From NCBI RefSeq assembly GCF_038396675.1, contig NC_088926.1:5110501-5174500 (forward strand): a DNA stretch of 64,000 nucleotides, given 5' to 3'. Every line of letters begins with the position of its first letter. The stretch's first letter is position 1. Position numbers and translations under genes: made by a program. The DNA is from Hydra vulgaris. Its lineage: Eukaryota > Cnidaria > Hydrozoa > Anthoathecata > Hydridae. Below, piece by piece: positions 28,408 through 60,340 of this stretch. The notes below the pieces were generated by a model. That model was not told the origin of the DNA. It searched no databases and worked only from the letters and a program-made list of their open reading frames with translations.

Positions 28408-28616
28408 AAAATTTCAAAAAAAACTTTTGTTTTGTTTTTATATTATGTATTTCTTCCGTTCTAAAAATTTTAATTTTTATTACTAAAAACGTTTTTCAAC
28501 AACAAAGTTGTCATCCTCAGTAGTATAATACAACAGTTTTTAGTAATAAAAATTTTTAAAACGGAATAAATACATAATATAAAAACAAAACAAAAGTTTT
28601 TTTTTGAAATTTTTAG
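28408..28616. mobile_element. Palindromic insert inside the hAT 5' region
   Basis: Arms of about 80 bases, with TTTTGTTTTGTTTTTATATT mirrored by AATATAAAAACAAAACAAAA and TTTTTATTACTAAAAAC by GTTTTTAGTAATAAAAA. The loop of about 45 bases contains GTTGTCATCCTCAGTAG. Ends and target duplication are unclear in this AT-rich sequence. Confidence 0.75.
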
Positions 28617-28866
28617 AATTTCGAATTTAGAAGAACTTTTACTATAGATGGTAGCATTGTGTACTTTCATTGTTATAAATTCAAAAAATTTAAATTTTAG
28701 TAGGCTTAGGCTACTGCAAACGCATTAAAAAATTTTTTTTTAATGAAATATTAACATTAAGAAATTAAATTGTATGCAGAGCAGACAAAGTAAGTCATTA
28801 TATTAATTTTATGTTTCAAAAATTTTGTAGACTTACATTGTTATTGTTTTAAATCCCAACCCAAGT

Positions 28867-30780
28867 ATGGTAGATAAATCTGAAGAAACTTTTATGGACA
28901 TTTCAAAAGAAAGCTCATCAAATTCAGTGTGGAAATATTTTCTACGAGGGAAAACAAATCAGGTGGCGAAATGCATGCAATGCAAGCAAGTTTTAAAGAT
29001 ATTGGGTGGATGTACAACTCCCATGCACACACATCTTCGTTCTAAACACAACAGTTTTGAACAAGCGAAAGTTTGATGAAAATACAACAGCTTCTACATC
29101 TGACAGTAACGATAGTGTTGTGAGCACAACCAGAAAAACGAACACGATCATTGATTTTTTCAAGTGAAAAAAAGATGAAACTTTTCCTGCCGTAGTAGCT
29201 AGAATGATTGCTTCTGATGGTTTACCGTTTCGTGTTTTTTGTACGTCAAACGATTTAAGAAAATGTTTAACAATGCATGGATTCGGTGATATTCCAAAAT
29301 CACCCACCAGCATACAGAAAGTCGTGATGGATTATACTAAAAAAATTAAACAATTGCAAATTGCTGAAATTAATCAATTAAAAAAGAATTTATGCTTTAG
29401 TCTAACATTGGACGAGTGGACGTCCTCTCGAAAAAAGACGTTATATGAATGTTAACGTTCATGGGTCGAAAAATATCTGGAATTCGGGTCTTTCTCGAAT
29501 TAATGGTCGATTTGCGGCTGAAAATTGTGTAAAATTGTTAGAGGACAAGTTAGAATCATTTCAGCTAAATATAAGGAACGATATTTCGTGTATTGTAACT
29601 GATGGTGCTTCTATGATGCAAAAAGTGGGTAGATTATTACCATGTGAACAAACTTTGTGTTTTGCTCATGCAATTCAGATTGCAATTGTAAATGTGATCT
29701 ACAAAAAAACAGAGAAAGAGGTAGATGAAGATGATTATGAGAGTGTCCTAGATCTGGACTCTGATGAAGAAGATTTAAGTGATGATGAAGGAATGCAAGT
29801 GGGGACGAGAAATGAATGTGATGTAGAAATTACTGAAAAGTTTACATTGCGAAATGTAATCATGAAAGTTCGGGTAATTGTTCGAATGTTTCGACGTTCC
29901 CCTTTAAAAAATGAAGTGTTGCAAAAACATGTGAAGGAAGATCATGGAAAGGAATTGCAGCTATTGCTTGATTCGAAGACTAGATGGAGTAGCCTGATGT
30001 CCATGTTAGAACATTTTAATCTTTTGAAAAGTTCAATAAAAAAGGCAATAATTGATATCAAAGCGGATACATTTTTGAATGATTCAGAATGGAATATAAT
30101 ATCTACAGTTTCTAGAAATTTGAAGCCTATAAAATTAGCCGTAGACGCGTTATGCCGTGCTGATGCAAATTTACTTTCTGCGGATGCAACATTTACGTTT
30201 GTGTTGTGAAAATTTTGATGAGAATGAAGAAATTGGCCGTGAAATGAAAAAAGAGTTTGAAGTTCAAATTAATCGAAGAAGAACTGTGGTATCCGATGTT
30301 CTTCAATATTTGCATAATGGGGGTAAAACCAAAATTCACAAGAACATTTTGCGTCGCTCGAAAACTGAAATAACCAAAATTATCATATCCCTAATCCAAA
30401 GACTTAGTGGTGAAGTAGCATTAGAAATAGACCCGACAGTATCTGAGTCTACTAAAATGGATGACGATAAACCTATCGAATCATTGGAAACTCAGTTATC
30501 CTTGCAGGAAATTCTTCAGCAAAAGATAAAGGAATCACTCTCGGAATCACGGTCAAAAGTTCTACAAAAATCATCGATTCATTCCGAAATTCGCAGTGAA
30601 ATGAAATTTTGCGATGAAGGGGGATCCCGCGGAATGCTTTTGGAAGATCTTTACAAAAGTTTATTAACAATTCCACCAACTAGTGTGGAGTCAGAGCGCG
30701 CTTTTTCCGCTGTAGAAGCATTTCAACAAAAATTCGATCAAGGCTCAACGATAAAACATTGGATACTTTGTGCTTTTTAA
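28867..30780 (+). pseudogene. BED-finger hAT transposase, frameshifted
   Basis: A BED zinc finger comes first (WKYFLRG, CMQC, then HTHLRSKH, residues about 20-65). A second segment (29204-29455) has LPFRVFCTSNDLRKCL and LTLDEWTSS. The third (29445-30209) has the RNase H-like core with CIVTDGASMMQKVGRLLPC and CFAHAIQIAIV, an acidic DEEDLSDDEG insert, and LLLDSKTRWSSLMSMLEHFN. The last (30157-30780) ends with the hAT C-terminal dimerisation block SVESERAFSAVEAF. Frame breaks near 29076, 29450 and 30200 make it non-functional. It is a ZBED/hAT-type protein. Confidence 0.9.
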
Positions 30781-31077
30781 GAAGCTTTTTCAAAAATCAA
30801 AATGAAAATTGAACTTTCATTTTGCAATTTTATTTATGTAGTTCAAAAATATTTTAATATGAAATATTTCCTTATTTTGTAATTTGTTTTAATTTTATTG
30901 TTTTGAACTAAATACATTTATGTTAAAAAATAATGTACTTTCTTTTCTTTATATTTTTTAAATTCTTCTATAATAATTCCGGAATTAAACCGGAATTCCG
31001 GATTTCATCTCCTGTAATTCCGAAAATCCGGAATTCAGTTTTTTACAAAAAAAATGGATTCATTCACTAGCAGTAAC

Positions 31078-31775
31078 CAACGGGGGGGGTACCCGGTTGC
31101 CCGGGTACCCGTTGACAGCCTTAATTATGATATGAAACAAAGTTAGATAAAGCGCTATGTAAAGGTGTGCGTTATCTACATTCGTTTAAAATAGGGTACC
31201 CATGGAGGCAACCATCAGCAAAGCAAAGCAGGGCTCTTAAAAATTTATTACAGATTTCAATCTATTAAAAATGTTATTATACAATCATTTCAAACTTTCA
31301 TTCAATAAGGCAGAGAATGCATGTATACTGTATGCAGAGGCAATTCTTCGAATAAAATGAGGTGGGGGGTGGGGGTGAATCATTAAAATGTACCGGTTGG
31401 GTTGTTAAGTTCCTATGCCCAAGGGTAGTAAGAAACCAGGTCAAAGACAAAAGCTAACAGCAGAGCGATCAATAACAATGCCGAAAAAGCAAAGAAAAAA
31501 ATGTTTTTGAAAATAAACAGAAATGAACTGGATTGTCTTCTTTAAATATAACTTTATAACTTTACGATTTGTAAATAACAAGAAATTAACGGATGATTGG
31601 CGCACCCAAGAGGGCCCGGTTTCTAAAAAATGCTCAGAAAAATATTTTTTATACGATCTGATTTTTTAATACGTAGAATCCCCTTAATTTGAGTTTCTTA
31701 TAAATAGTTTGATGTAAGTCGATAAACCACTGTTGCAGATATCTTTATTACTCAGTTTATTATCAATCTGAGTCA
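31078..31775. other. Intergenic, no gene recognised
   Basis: Begins with GGGTACCCGGTTGCCCGGGT followed by AAGGCTGTCAACGG on the other strand, which resembles a hAT-like terminus. The rest is AT-rich. Confidence 0.45.
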
Positions 31776-32150
31776 ATGATAGGAGTGATAGTTTCAGTCA
31801 ATTATTTCAATAGATTAGGTTTATTAAATTTAATTCGTACGTTATTTCGGCATATTTTGGTTTATTTATTTGTCAATCATATCGCATATTGTCTTATCGG
31901 TCAATTATTTGAATATATTAAGTTTATTACAGTAAATTCGTATGTTATTTTAGGTTGTTTTGAGTTGTTTTGGGTTATTTCAGGTTATTTTGGGTTAATT
32001 ATTTGTCAATCATATCGAATATTGTCTTATCTGTTAATTATTTGAATAGATTATGTTTATTACAGTTAATTCGTACGTTATTTCGCGTTATTTTGGGTTA
32101 TTTCAAGTTATTTCGGGTATTTTAGGTTATTTCGGGTTATTTCGTCTTTA
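31776..32150 (+). repeat. Nested degenerate tandem repeats
   Basis: A unit of about 105-135 bases beginning CAATTATTTGAATAKATTA starts near 31798, 31903 and 32036. Within it, 10-11 base units of the type GGTTATTTCG and GGTTATTTTG are repeated many times, most densely at 31950-32000 and 32080-32145. The open frame across it is a by-product. Confidence 0.8.
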
Positions 32151-33400
32151 AGACGCAATATTCTTATTTGAAAACACTCTAACTATTCTAGAGTTATTTT
32201 ATAGTCTTTATACGGTTTAGATTTTAGTACTTATTTTAAAAAGGACATCTGTATTTAAGATAACAATTATAAATAACATTATTTTTGGTAATTGATTGTG
32301 CAAAAAATCAAGCAGCATCGCCTGCTTTCATTGAACTATATTTATAATTTATAACTGTATAACATATTCAAAATATTAATGTGAACGTGTAAATTAAGTA
32401 CATATTAGTAGTAATAGTAGTAGCATATTACGCTGTGTTAGAATACCAAGTAAATGTGTTGTTATGCACTCTTTTTGTTATAGTATTACAGCAGTTATGT
32501 TTGATTGCTACTCAGCCATCAATTGAAAGCTGTTTTTGATGTTACTCCTTCAATTGAAAGTGAGCTGCATGCATCTAAAATTCTGTTAAAAAGGAAATGC
32601 TCCCTTTTATTAATAGGGAGTATTTCTTTTTTAACATATTTGTAGCTTTAAAAGTCATCATTAACACCATTGTAGCTCTAAGAGTCTTAAAGCAATCCCG
32701 TCTCAAGTAGTTTTAATAAGTGGAAAATAATTTCCAATATTTATCTTGCCAATGTATGCATAAGTTTGTATTATTGAAACGAATCTCTCTTTTTTATATT
32801 CTCAGAGTTAACAAACATATGGCAATCAGTTTATTTGAATGTTTATTTGAACAAAATTTTTACATAGCGTTCATAACGATTATTAAATTAGTGAAATTTT
32901 TAAACATAAATAGGAGTTAATAGGACTGAAATTCATAAATGTAGCTGAAAGGATTTAAGAACTTACCACAAATAGTAAAAGCAGTAATTATGAAAGTAAT
33001 AAAGATATTTTGCTGGCATTTAGAGAAGACCTAGCCAATGGGCAGTTAAATCTATTTTAACAAGAGTTAAACATTACATTGTTATTACTTTTCTGTAGAT
33101 TTTTTAGCACAAGCTATGACGCTATGAAGTTATGAAAAGGTTTTGATAAAAGAAGGTAATAAAAAAATTAAAGAGGGTATTTTGAGGTCTGAGCAATAAT
33201 ATAGACTTCATGAAGTTAGTCTTTACCCATTGACAGACTGCTAATCCATAAAAGAGCAAATATGTTTCTCTCGCCAATCTAGTGTCATGTTGACAATGTT
33301 TGTGAACCATTCCACTTATTGTGGCGTTGTTTTGTGGATTACAGAAGTTAGCTAGTTTAAAACAACTGAAAAGACTTTATGGGGGAGTTAAAAAATCTTA
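32151..33400. other. Intergenic, no gene recognised
   Basis: AT-rich with short unsupported frames. Minor repeats: TAGTAGTAATAGTAGTAG near 32408, CAATTGAAAG twice near 32520-32562, and a TTGTAGCT(T/C)TAAAAGTC-like pair near 32640-32690. Confidence 0.55.
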
Positions 33401-33861
33401 GGGGACATCTATAAAGCATGTATGCAGTAAAACCACTGATTAAGGAACCCCTTCCCATTATACACACCTGTATGCTTTTTATGCTCCCCATCTCTTCCTA
33501 CTTTATGTGTATGTTTTATTACAAAATTAGCCCCTTGCCCCCAACTCTTTTCCAACGCATAATTTTTTCAAAGCATTAAAAACAAAAATTTTTTAATTAT
33601 TTTGACATTACTCATAACAGAAATATTAATTTTGTTTCATAACAGAATAATAATTTTTTAAACTCATGAAACTCGATGCTTTTGTTAATAAAAGAAGAAA
33701 TCAAGTTTTCAAATAGATAGAGAATGAGAATTAGTCACACCGTATACATACTTGCTGTCTTTAATCACCCACCCCGCACCCCTCCTCTCTCTTGTACGCA
33801 TTCATAAGTTTTTGGGTAACCCCCTACCCCATTCTTGCATACATACTTTATGCAAGACCCC
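33401..33861. mobile_element. MITE with GGGG-TATAAAG-type TIRs
   Basis: Left end GGGGACATCTATAAAGCATG; the right end reversed reads GGGGTCTTGCATAAAGTATG. Both continue TATGCA and then a G/C-rich block. 461 bases without coding content. The TIR resembles the GGGGTCGTCCATAAAG ends at 24601 and 35195. No exact target duplication was seen. Confidence 0.65.
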
Positions 33862-35194
33862 TCATTGCAAATTACATTATTGATAATAATGGAAAAGTCA
33901 TACAAGTAAAAGGGTAAAATATTTTAATTTGTGATGCACTAGCTAAAGCTCTAATTGTTATAATGGTCATTATGGATGTGGTTGTAAGGTGGAAAAATCC
34001 AATGGTGGTTGAATGAATTTTATGCCCACTCGTACTCACTGCTAAAATATTTAGAGGAAAAAATCAGAAAAATCATCGTAAAGATATCAGTGTCTTGGGG
34101 TCACTTAAAGAAGATATAGTGCAGCAGTTTCCATTCAACATAATTCAAGGTGCGGACCTTGCTTCCTCTAAAAATATACATTTTATCTGGAAAAAGGGCT
34201 GTTTCTTCTTTGATTGTCATCTGGCCAAATTAATTTATTAACTGTTTACTTATGTTCTTTAAAAGAATACATTCATATCGAATTTAATTGTAAACCATGT
34301 TGTAAAACCAAGTCTAAAATGTATGAGTGGAAATATATGGAAATAAAAAAGAAATTTAAGTAAATAGTTTATGCCTACTTCAGCAACTCCAAATTATTCA
34401 CTCAACAATATCGCATTGCAATATGAGACTGTCTATACCCAACAAGTAGCTAATGAAGTATCATAAGGTAGCGTAAGCCACTTGGGGCTTATTTTTGAGC
34501 AAATAATACGTCACCAACGTGACGCAACTCAAACCTCGTGGCTTTTCGATGTAAACATTTTATGTGAGAGTCTCAAGTACGTTCTCATATACTGCCCTTA
34601 ATTCACTTATTTTGCAAGACAGCCCGAAAAGTCTAATGCTGTAAAGAATATTAAAAAAGTAGAAATCCTAATAAATGGACAATAAAACCGTCTCTATTCT
34701 AATGCCGTAACACCAAATGGATTTTATGCAGGCACCCAACATCTCTTAGCTATTGATTTCAGATCTGCAAGCGACCAGCATTTATCAGGAAGTGGTCAAA
34801 AATTAGAAAACACCGGAGATGTTAAATAAATGTTTCACGAACAGCTGGTACTGGTTCGGTAGACGTTGTTGTCTTTCTAGTCATGGATGCTGTCGATCAG
34901 TTCGAGCAAGGACGTTTCCATAGTGTTGCATATTTAAAATTAACAAGTGAGTTCAAACCCCGTTCTACTACTACTCTTCTTAAATTTTAGGTTTCATGTT
35001 TTTAATGTAACGTCGTACCAAGTTTTATTAATTTCTTAATTTATGCAAACTCTTTTGTTCGAAAATACTTTTAAAACAAAAGAACTTTTTATTTACTTTT
35101 TAATACGTAGAATGCGAGTTGGGTTTTTCACTTAATTAGTTTACGTGACTCAACGTGAAAAATAATTCAACATACCTTCGATACGAATGCATTT
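33862..35194. other. Intergenic, no gene recognised
   Basis: AT-rich to mixed sequence. No coding, RNA or repeat feature that I can support. Confidence 0.5.
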
Positions 35195-35794
35195 GGGGTC
35201 GTCCATAAAGTATATACGCTCATTGGGGGAGAGGGAAGGTCTTCAAAAAGCGTACGAAAGCGACTTGCTCATGCCAAACTACTTTTATTTGAAATGAAAA
35301 TTCTTAATATTTATTGTATGGGGGGATGGAGGAAGTTTTAATTCAAAAGTACGTACTTCGACTTTTTAATTTATCACAATTAACCAGCTAATCAATAGAA
35401 AAGTTAAAATTCAGACTAAAGATCCTAGTTTGCAAACATAAAAAGATATATGGTAAAGGGAGTAGAGGGTATAGTTTGCCTCAATGTACACACATGCGTA
35501 AGTACAAATTTTCCGAGGCGTATTTCAGGCAACCTATTTTTTGAGTCGACAAAAGACAGGTTTTAGCAGGGCCGTGGCTAATGAGTCGGAGACCCCCACA
35601 AAAAAACACGTCATTAGGGTCTCAAAATCTTCCAAATTTTACCGCTAGGTTTTGCTAAAATAAAAAGCTCCTAAAATTAGCAAAAGGGCACAAAATTTGC
35701 TGCCCCCCCCCATCAACAATTAAGGGTATGGGCAGACTATTCTCTGCACTGGGTTTTAGGCTTTGTTTTCAATATTAATTATCTCGCGCAAGAC
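35195..35794. other. MITE debris
   Basis: GGGGTCGTCCATAAAGTATA at 35195 is another copy of the end seen at 24601. CAGGGCCGTGGCTAATG near 35570 looks like a hAT-type terminus. A G-run at 35322 and a C-run at 35702 mark further decayed pieces. Confidence 0.45.
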
Positions 35795-36212
35795 TCGTTT
35801 TTTACGGACTTACTAAAGAGGAGTGTCTGAAAAAAACGTCCGCCTAAAGTATACTTTATTTCTTATTTGATTCGTTATTAAAACAAAAAAAGTACAACTG
35901 AATATTACCAGGAATCGAACATAACATTCACCTCTTAGCCAAATGAACACATTGTCATTTATGTACATATTTAAAGAGGTTTTTAAAATTGGGTTCCTGT
36001 GCTGCAACGAAGGGCTTTGGAGTCGTATAAAGTATCTCCTCCACCTTTTTTTTTCAATAAACCTTTTTATTGGAAAAAAAAGTTAGGGGGTGTGTTTAAA
36101 AAAAGTACGTTTTTTTTTAGGGGGGAGAGGACTGAAAAGTACGCAAGGCAACAAGTGAGAGGGTGGGGGTGTCAAATTTCAAAATTTTTGGCGTACGTAC
36201 TTTATGGACTTT
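35795..36212 (-). repeat. 430-base MITE-like repeat, copy 2 (inverted)
   Basis: Reverse-complement match to 24601-25032. It runs from CGTTTTTTACGGACTTACTA to GTACGTACTTTATGGAC, with the shared GAAAAAAACGTCCGCC block in between. Confidence 0.7.
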
Positions 36213-36658
36213 TCAGAACATGACGAAGTTTTTAATACCGATAAAGTAAACAAAAAAGTTAGAAATAAAAAAAAAAACCAAGCGAAACAAAATTAAACTA
36301 TTCTAAATTAATAAAAAATTTAAGTTGATATAAAATTAATCAATCAACAAATACAACTTTGCAACATACATGCCAAACACGCTCTGAAAAAAGAGTCACA
36401 GATCTTTACTTATATATTGTCATACTATAGTATGTTATACTATAGTTTTTATTTTAGTACTAACATAAAAAAAAATTTCAGGCATTGTGTCAAAATATTT
36501 TTACTTTTCTTTTTCTTTGTTAATTTGTAAAACGTCTAAAAAATTTAGGCAATAAATTACAGTTTGCAGACATTTTATATATTGCCTGGTTTTGCACTTT
36601 TGCCTGAAACACACACACAGATAACTCCCTGATATATAAATATATTATGTTATATTAT
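36213..36658. other. Rabenosyn upstream region
   Basis: AT-rich, no gene. ATACTATAGTATGTTATACTATAG near 36421-36445 is a short palindromic repeat. Promoter elements cannot be told apart here. Confidence 0.4.
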
Positions 36659-36794
<136 letters not shown>

Positions 36795-36844
36795 GTATAT
36801 GCATATTTAGAAAGTGATGGAACGTTAAATTACATCATGGCAGT

Positions 36845-56451
<19,607 letters not shown>

Positions 56452-56707
56452 TTTTCTGAATAAAACTAACGCTTTAAAATCATCGTCTTAATGTTGATAG
56501 ATGAGTGTTTCATAAACATTGCTGCAAAAAAACGTTTCATCACTCTTGTAAAAAAGTTTTTTCTTTTTTTCTGTGCCCTAAATATTAAATATTAGTCCTC
56601 GAAATTTACGTTCGGTATTTGGCAAAGGGTAGGAATTCGGCCAAAAAAAGGTTTTATTTTTCTAATTCGGAGAGCTTATACGCACATACGTGTGTGTGCG
56701 TGCGTGC

Positions 56708-56756
<49 letters not shown>

Positions 56757-57323
56757 AATTATACAATGATTTATTTTTTTATACTTTTCAATTTTTCTTT
56801 TTTTTTTTTTAACTATGATTATTACTTTTTAGCGTTATTTTTAAAATGTTTGGTCGTCATCATATAAATGAGATAAAAAATATATATATATATTTTTTTT
56901 CCCTCTATTTTTTACGCATATTTACGCTATTTTTTACGCTTTTTAAAAATTTATTATCTAGTATTATTATTTTATTTTTTTTATTTGATAACTGTTTAAT
57001 ACTTCGGTATAACTGTTTAATACTTCGGTATAAGCGCCAATAACTTTTGGTTTTTTCTTTGTATTTTTATTTTTTTTATTTTCTATTTACACAAACCTCT
57101 TTAAAAAGAAAGTTTTTTTATTTTGTTTTCATAAAGTGTAAAATGTATCAGGTAAATTTTAGTTTCGCATTTTTTTTAAAAAAACGAGAAGAGAATTAAG
57201 ATTAGCTATGTAGTTTCATTGTTTAAACAAAAAATAAAAAGGACTACCGTATAGTTATTATTATATTTGATGGTGTGCCAATAATGTTTTAGAGGGGATT
57301 GGAAAAAACTACATTATTAACCA
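56452..57323. other. Rabenosyn 3' end and flank
   Basis: AATAAA at 56459-56464 starts only 8 bases after the stop, so the 3' UTR may be very short unless another signal is used. The rest is AT-rich with a GT microsatellite and a 23-base direct repeat, TAACTGTTTAATACTTCGGT, near 56989-57032. Confidence 0.5.
56691..56753. repeat. (GT)n microsatellite with GC interruptions
   Basis: TGTGTGTGCGTGCGTGCGTG followed by about 40 bases of GT. Confidence 0.97.
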
Positions 57324-57946
57324 CAGTGGCGGATCCAGCATTTTTTGATCTTTGAGATAGCTAACTTCAAGACATGGAGCTAACTCCAAACATTTATATG
57401 TTTATACTTATGTCAAATAATGAGAGTTTGCAAAAAATTGCGATGATTGGAGGCTGGGAACAAAAAAGCCCCAAAATTTTTGCTACACCTGCCCCAAACG
57501 TGAGAGCAACAAGTTGATAAAATATTTTTTCTACTATTCTCAACTAGACTTATATTCATCGATAATTTTTAAGTTTCATAGTATTATCTCTAAGCGTTCA
57601 AAAATTATGACAATATAAAGTTTGAACCCCCCTTAATCTGAGGGGGTTGTAATTTTTATATGGTCATAATTATTGAACGCTGAGAGATAATACTATGAAA
57701 CTTAAAAATTATCGATAAATATAATTCTAGTTGAGAATAGTACAAAAAATATTTTATCAACTTGTTGCTATCACGTTTAGGGCAGGTGTAGCAAAAATTT
57801 TGGGGCTTCTTTGTTCCCAGCCTCCAATCATCGCAAGTTTTTGCAAACTCTCATTATTTGACATAAGTATAAACATATAAATGTTTGGAGTTAGCTCCAT
57901 GTCTGAAAGTTATCTCAAAGATCAAAAAATGCTGGATCCGCCACTG
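57324..57946. mobile_element. Palindromic MITE with CAGTGGCGGATCC ends
   Basis: Two arms of about 290 bases are nearly exact mirror images around 57625-57645; the outer ends are CAGTGGCGGATCCAGCA and its reverse. AACCA flanks both sides (57319-57323 and 57947-57951). The CAGTGGCGGA-type end is common among hAT-like elements, but a five-base duplication would be unusual for the 8-base group. No coding region. Confidence 0.9.
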
Positions 57947-57951
57947 AACCA

Positions 57952-58056
57952 TAATCATGTTAATTCATACGGTTGGTTACCGTAAAATAAACTGTTTTTG
58001 AAGTAATCAAGCGTAAAATTGTACACATTCAATTTTATATTTTTTATTTTGTATAT
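57952..58056. other. Short spacer between two mobile elements
   Basis: AT-rich, nothing recognised. Confidence 0.5.
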
Positions 58057-58614
58057 AGTAAACTGGGGTAAGAGTAAACGGTTTAGCTTCAAATTCAAAT
58101 ATTTTTTTAAAGAAAAAATTTTTTATGATTATTTTTTTGTTGTTGTTTTAAAGAGAATTTTTTACCTCAAATAAGTAGATAAAAATTAAGAAAAAAACGT
58201 TTTGAAAATCTTTAAAAAAATCGATTTTTATGAAGAAAAAAACGTTTACTTTTCCCCTTATAATTGGGGAAAAGTAAACTACACGTTTTCAAGATGTAAT
58301 TGAGAACTTGAAAGTTGTAATTAAGAAAAGTATAAAGAATACAAAATTCTTTGTACTTTGTATTCCTAATATACTTTGTAATAATATAAAATATATATAA
58401 TAATAATACAATATTAATATAATATAAAAAAGGCATTTGAGGTTTAGGCGGTAACTGAAAAAATCCTATTAGGTGTCAATTAAAACTTTTTTTTATTTTT
58501 GTTTATGAAAAATTTAATTAAGATTTCAGATGAATAACAAATAAAATACAAATAATTTATTTATATAAAAATTTAAATTTAAACAACGTCATTAAAAATC
58601 ATTGCAATATTCAG

Positions 58615-59814
58615 TTAAGCACCAACTTGGACGTCTTCCATATTTAAAATCGTTGCGAAATGCGTGGTCGTATGTTGTATAGCGCGTGTACAATCACCTC
58701 CCATTATTGTATTTTTTGCCGCAGTAACAATTCTTTCTAAATACTGCATTCGCTGTTCCATATTCCCAGCACCGAATACAGGTGAAATGCGAATAACATT
58801 TTTGAACATTTTTTTTTATTTTGGACCAGATAGCTTCCACTGGGTTTAAAATTGGGCTGTAGGGTCCTAATCGTAACAACTGAGCCGGTGATTTTTCAAA
58901 CACCCTTTCCAAACGAGCGTGACATGGAGCATTGTCTGTTACGACGACCAAATCCTCTAAACGATTCCCGGATGTAACCCACTGATTAAGCAAAGCAAAC
59001 ATCCACTCATTACAAGAATCTGCTTTAAATGATCCTCTGCGAGTTTCCATCATGACGATATGTGTTGTTGATAAAGCTGCAATCAAATGTATTCTTGCAC
59101 CTTTTGAAGAAGGTATTTTCATTATTGCTCTTTTCCCCTGTTTAGCACGTCCTTCTTTTTTTCTACAAAAAAGATTAAAATTTGTTTCATCAAACCAAAC
59201 TATCTGATTACCATTTGTGATGTGTTCGTTAATGTTCCTAACATATTCAGCTCTTTTTTGTTTGTTTTCATTACTATTCATTGTAGTGGGCTCCTTGTGC
59301 ACTTTTTAAATAAAAATAGTCTGTCTTCGAGGTAATTGGCAATTGTGGTTGTGCTGACGCTAATATTAAATTGTCTTAATATTCTTTCTTTAATGGCCAC
59401 CAATGTCAACTGACAGTCACTTTCAATCCATGTTAGTGTTTCTTCGGTTTGATCATCGGTTAATTTTTTTGGTTTAAAACCACCTCTTCCAATAAAATTT
59501 AAATTTCTGCTGCAGACCCAATTGTATGCTGTCTTATATTTGACACCTAAAGTTTGCGCTAGAGTCACTCAATCGTCATTTCGCTCAGCACATTCAATTA
59601 CACTTCTTCTATCATTCGATGAAGATAAAATATTTTTTTCAACTTGTTCCGTTGTATGTATTTCATGTCTTCAAATTGGACAACGTGGTTCTGGTTGTTC
59701 CAGAAGTGGTGGTAAACAAATTTGGCGAAATAAATGCTTGAACGGATTCAATTTAATAACAGACTTTTTATTCATAATGTATTGACAAATAACACAACGA
59801 TCTTTGAATTCCAT
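58615..59814 (-). pseudogene. IS630/Tc1-type transposase with N-terminal RING-like finger
   Basis: From the ATG at 59814 the frame reads a RING-like module: CVIC at residues 7-10, LNPFKHLFRQIC, then RCPI, a TGA, and RHEI. This fits a RING pattern with three zinc-ligand positions each one base away from Cys. A second in-frame TGA lies just before VTLAQTLGVK, the start of the HTH region (TAYNWVCSRN). After a shift near 59290 comes the nuclease core: WFDETNFNLFC with the first Asp, VVVTDNAPCHA with the second, and YSPILNPVEAIW with the Glu (32 residues between by my count). A further shift in an A-run near 58810 leads to the tail ending NMEDVQVGA. The catalytic triad is kept; the stops and shifts break the gene. 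Confidence 0.8.
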
Positions 59815-60340
59815 TACTATATTACTGTATTGCTGGTGCATACAAATGCTAAATTTGATATAATTAACTTATAAAAATGTCCAAGATCTATTATAATGAC
59901 CTTTAAGCTTACATTGAATTCGCATTTACAAATAATGTATTTTCATTTACATATTACGATTTATTAATTACAACTTTTGTTTTTCAAATTACATATTGCC
60001 ATTTCTTATTAACATGTTGGGTTTCTCAATTACATTTTAAAATTTCTAAATTACATATTGCGACTTCTAAATTATATGTTGTATTTCTCAATTACATCTT
60101 ACTTTTCTTAACTACAACTTTCAAGTTCTCAATTACATCTTGAAAAGGTGTACTAAATTTTTAATAACAATTTTTTAAGATATTGAGATAATCAAAACTA
60201 AATAAGGATATTAAGAAAATCAAGCAAAATTAATTAAAAATAAAATGAAAACTAATCTTATTAGAAGTTAAGTTTAGAAAAAACTACTTTAATCAAATAT
60301 ACGAAAAAAACTATTTATTAATTAAAAAAAAAAAGTTGTT

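Larger units (their letters stand above)
28239..31069 (+). mobile_element. hAT transposon with broken transposase
   Basis: Ends are TAGTGAATCC at 28239 and, on the other strand from 31069, TAGTGAATGAATCC. GCAGTAAC is duplicated exactly at 28231-28238 and 31070-31077. Sub-terminal regions at both ends repeat TCCGGATT, GGAATTCCGG and similar motifs, likely transposase-binding sites. A BED-finger hAT transposase lies inside. A palindromic insert sits between the left end and the gene. Confidence 0.94.
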
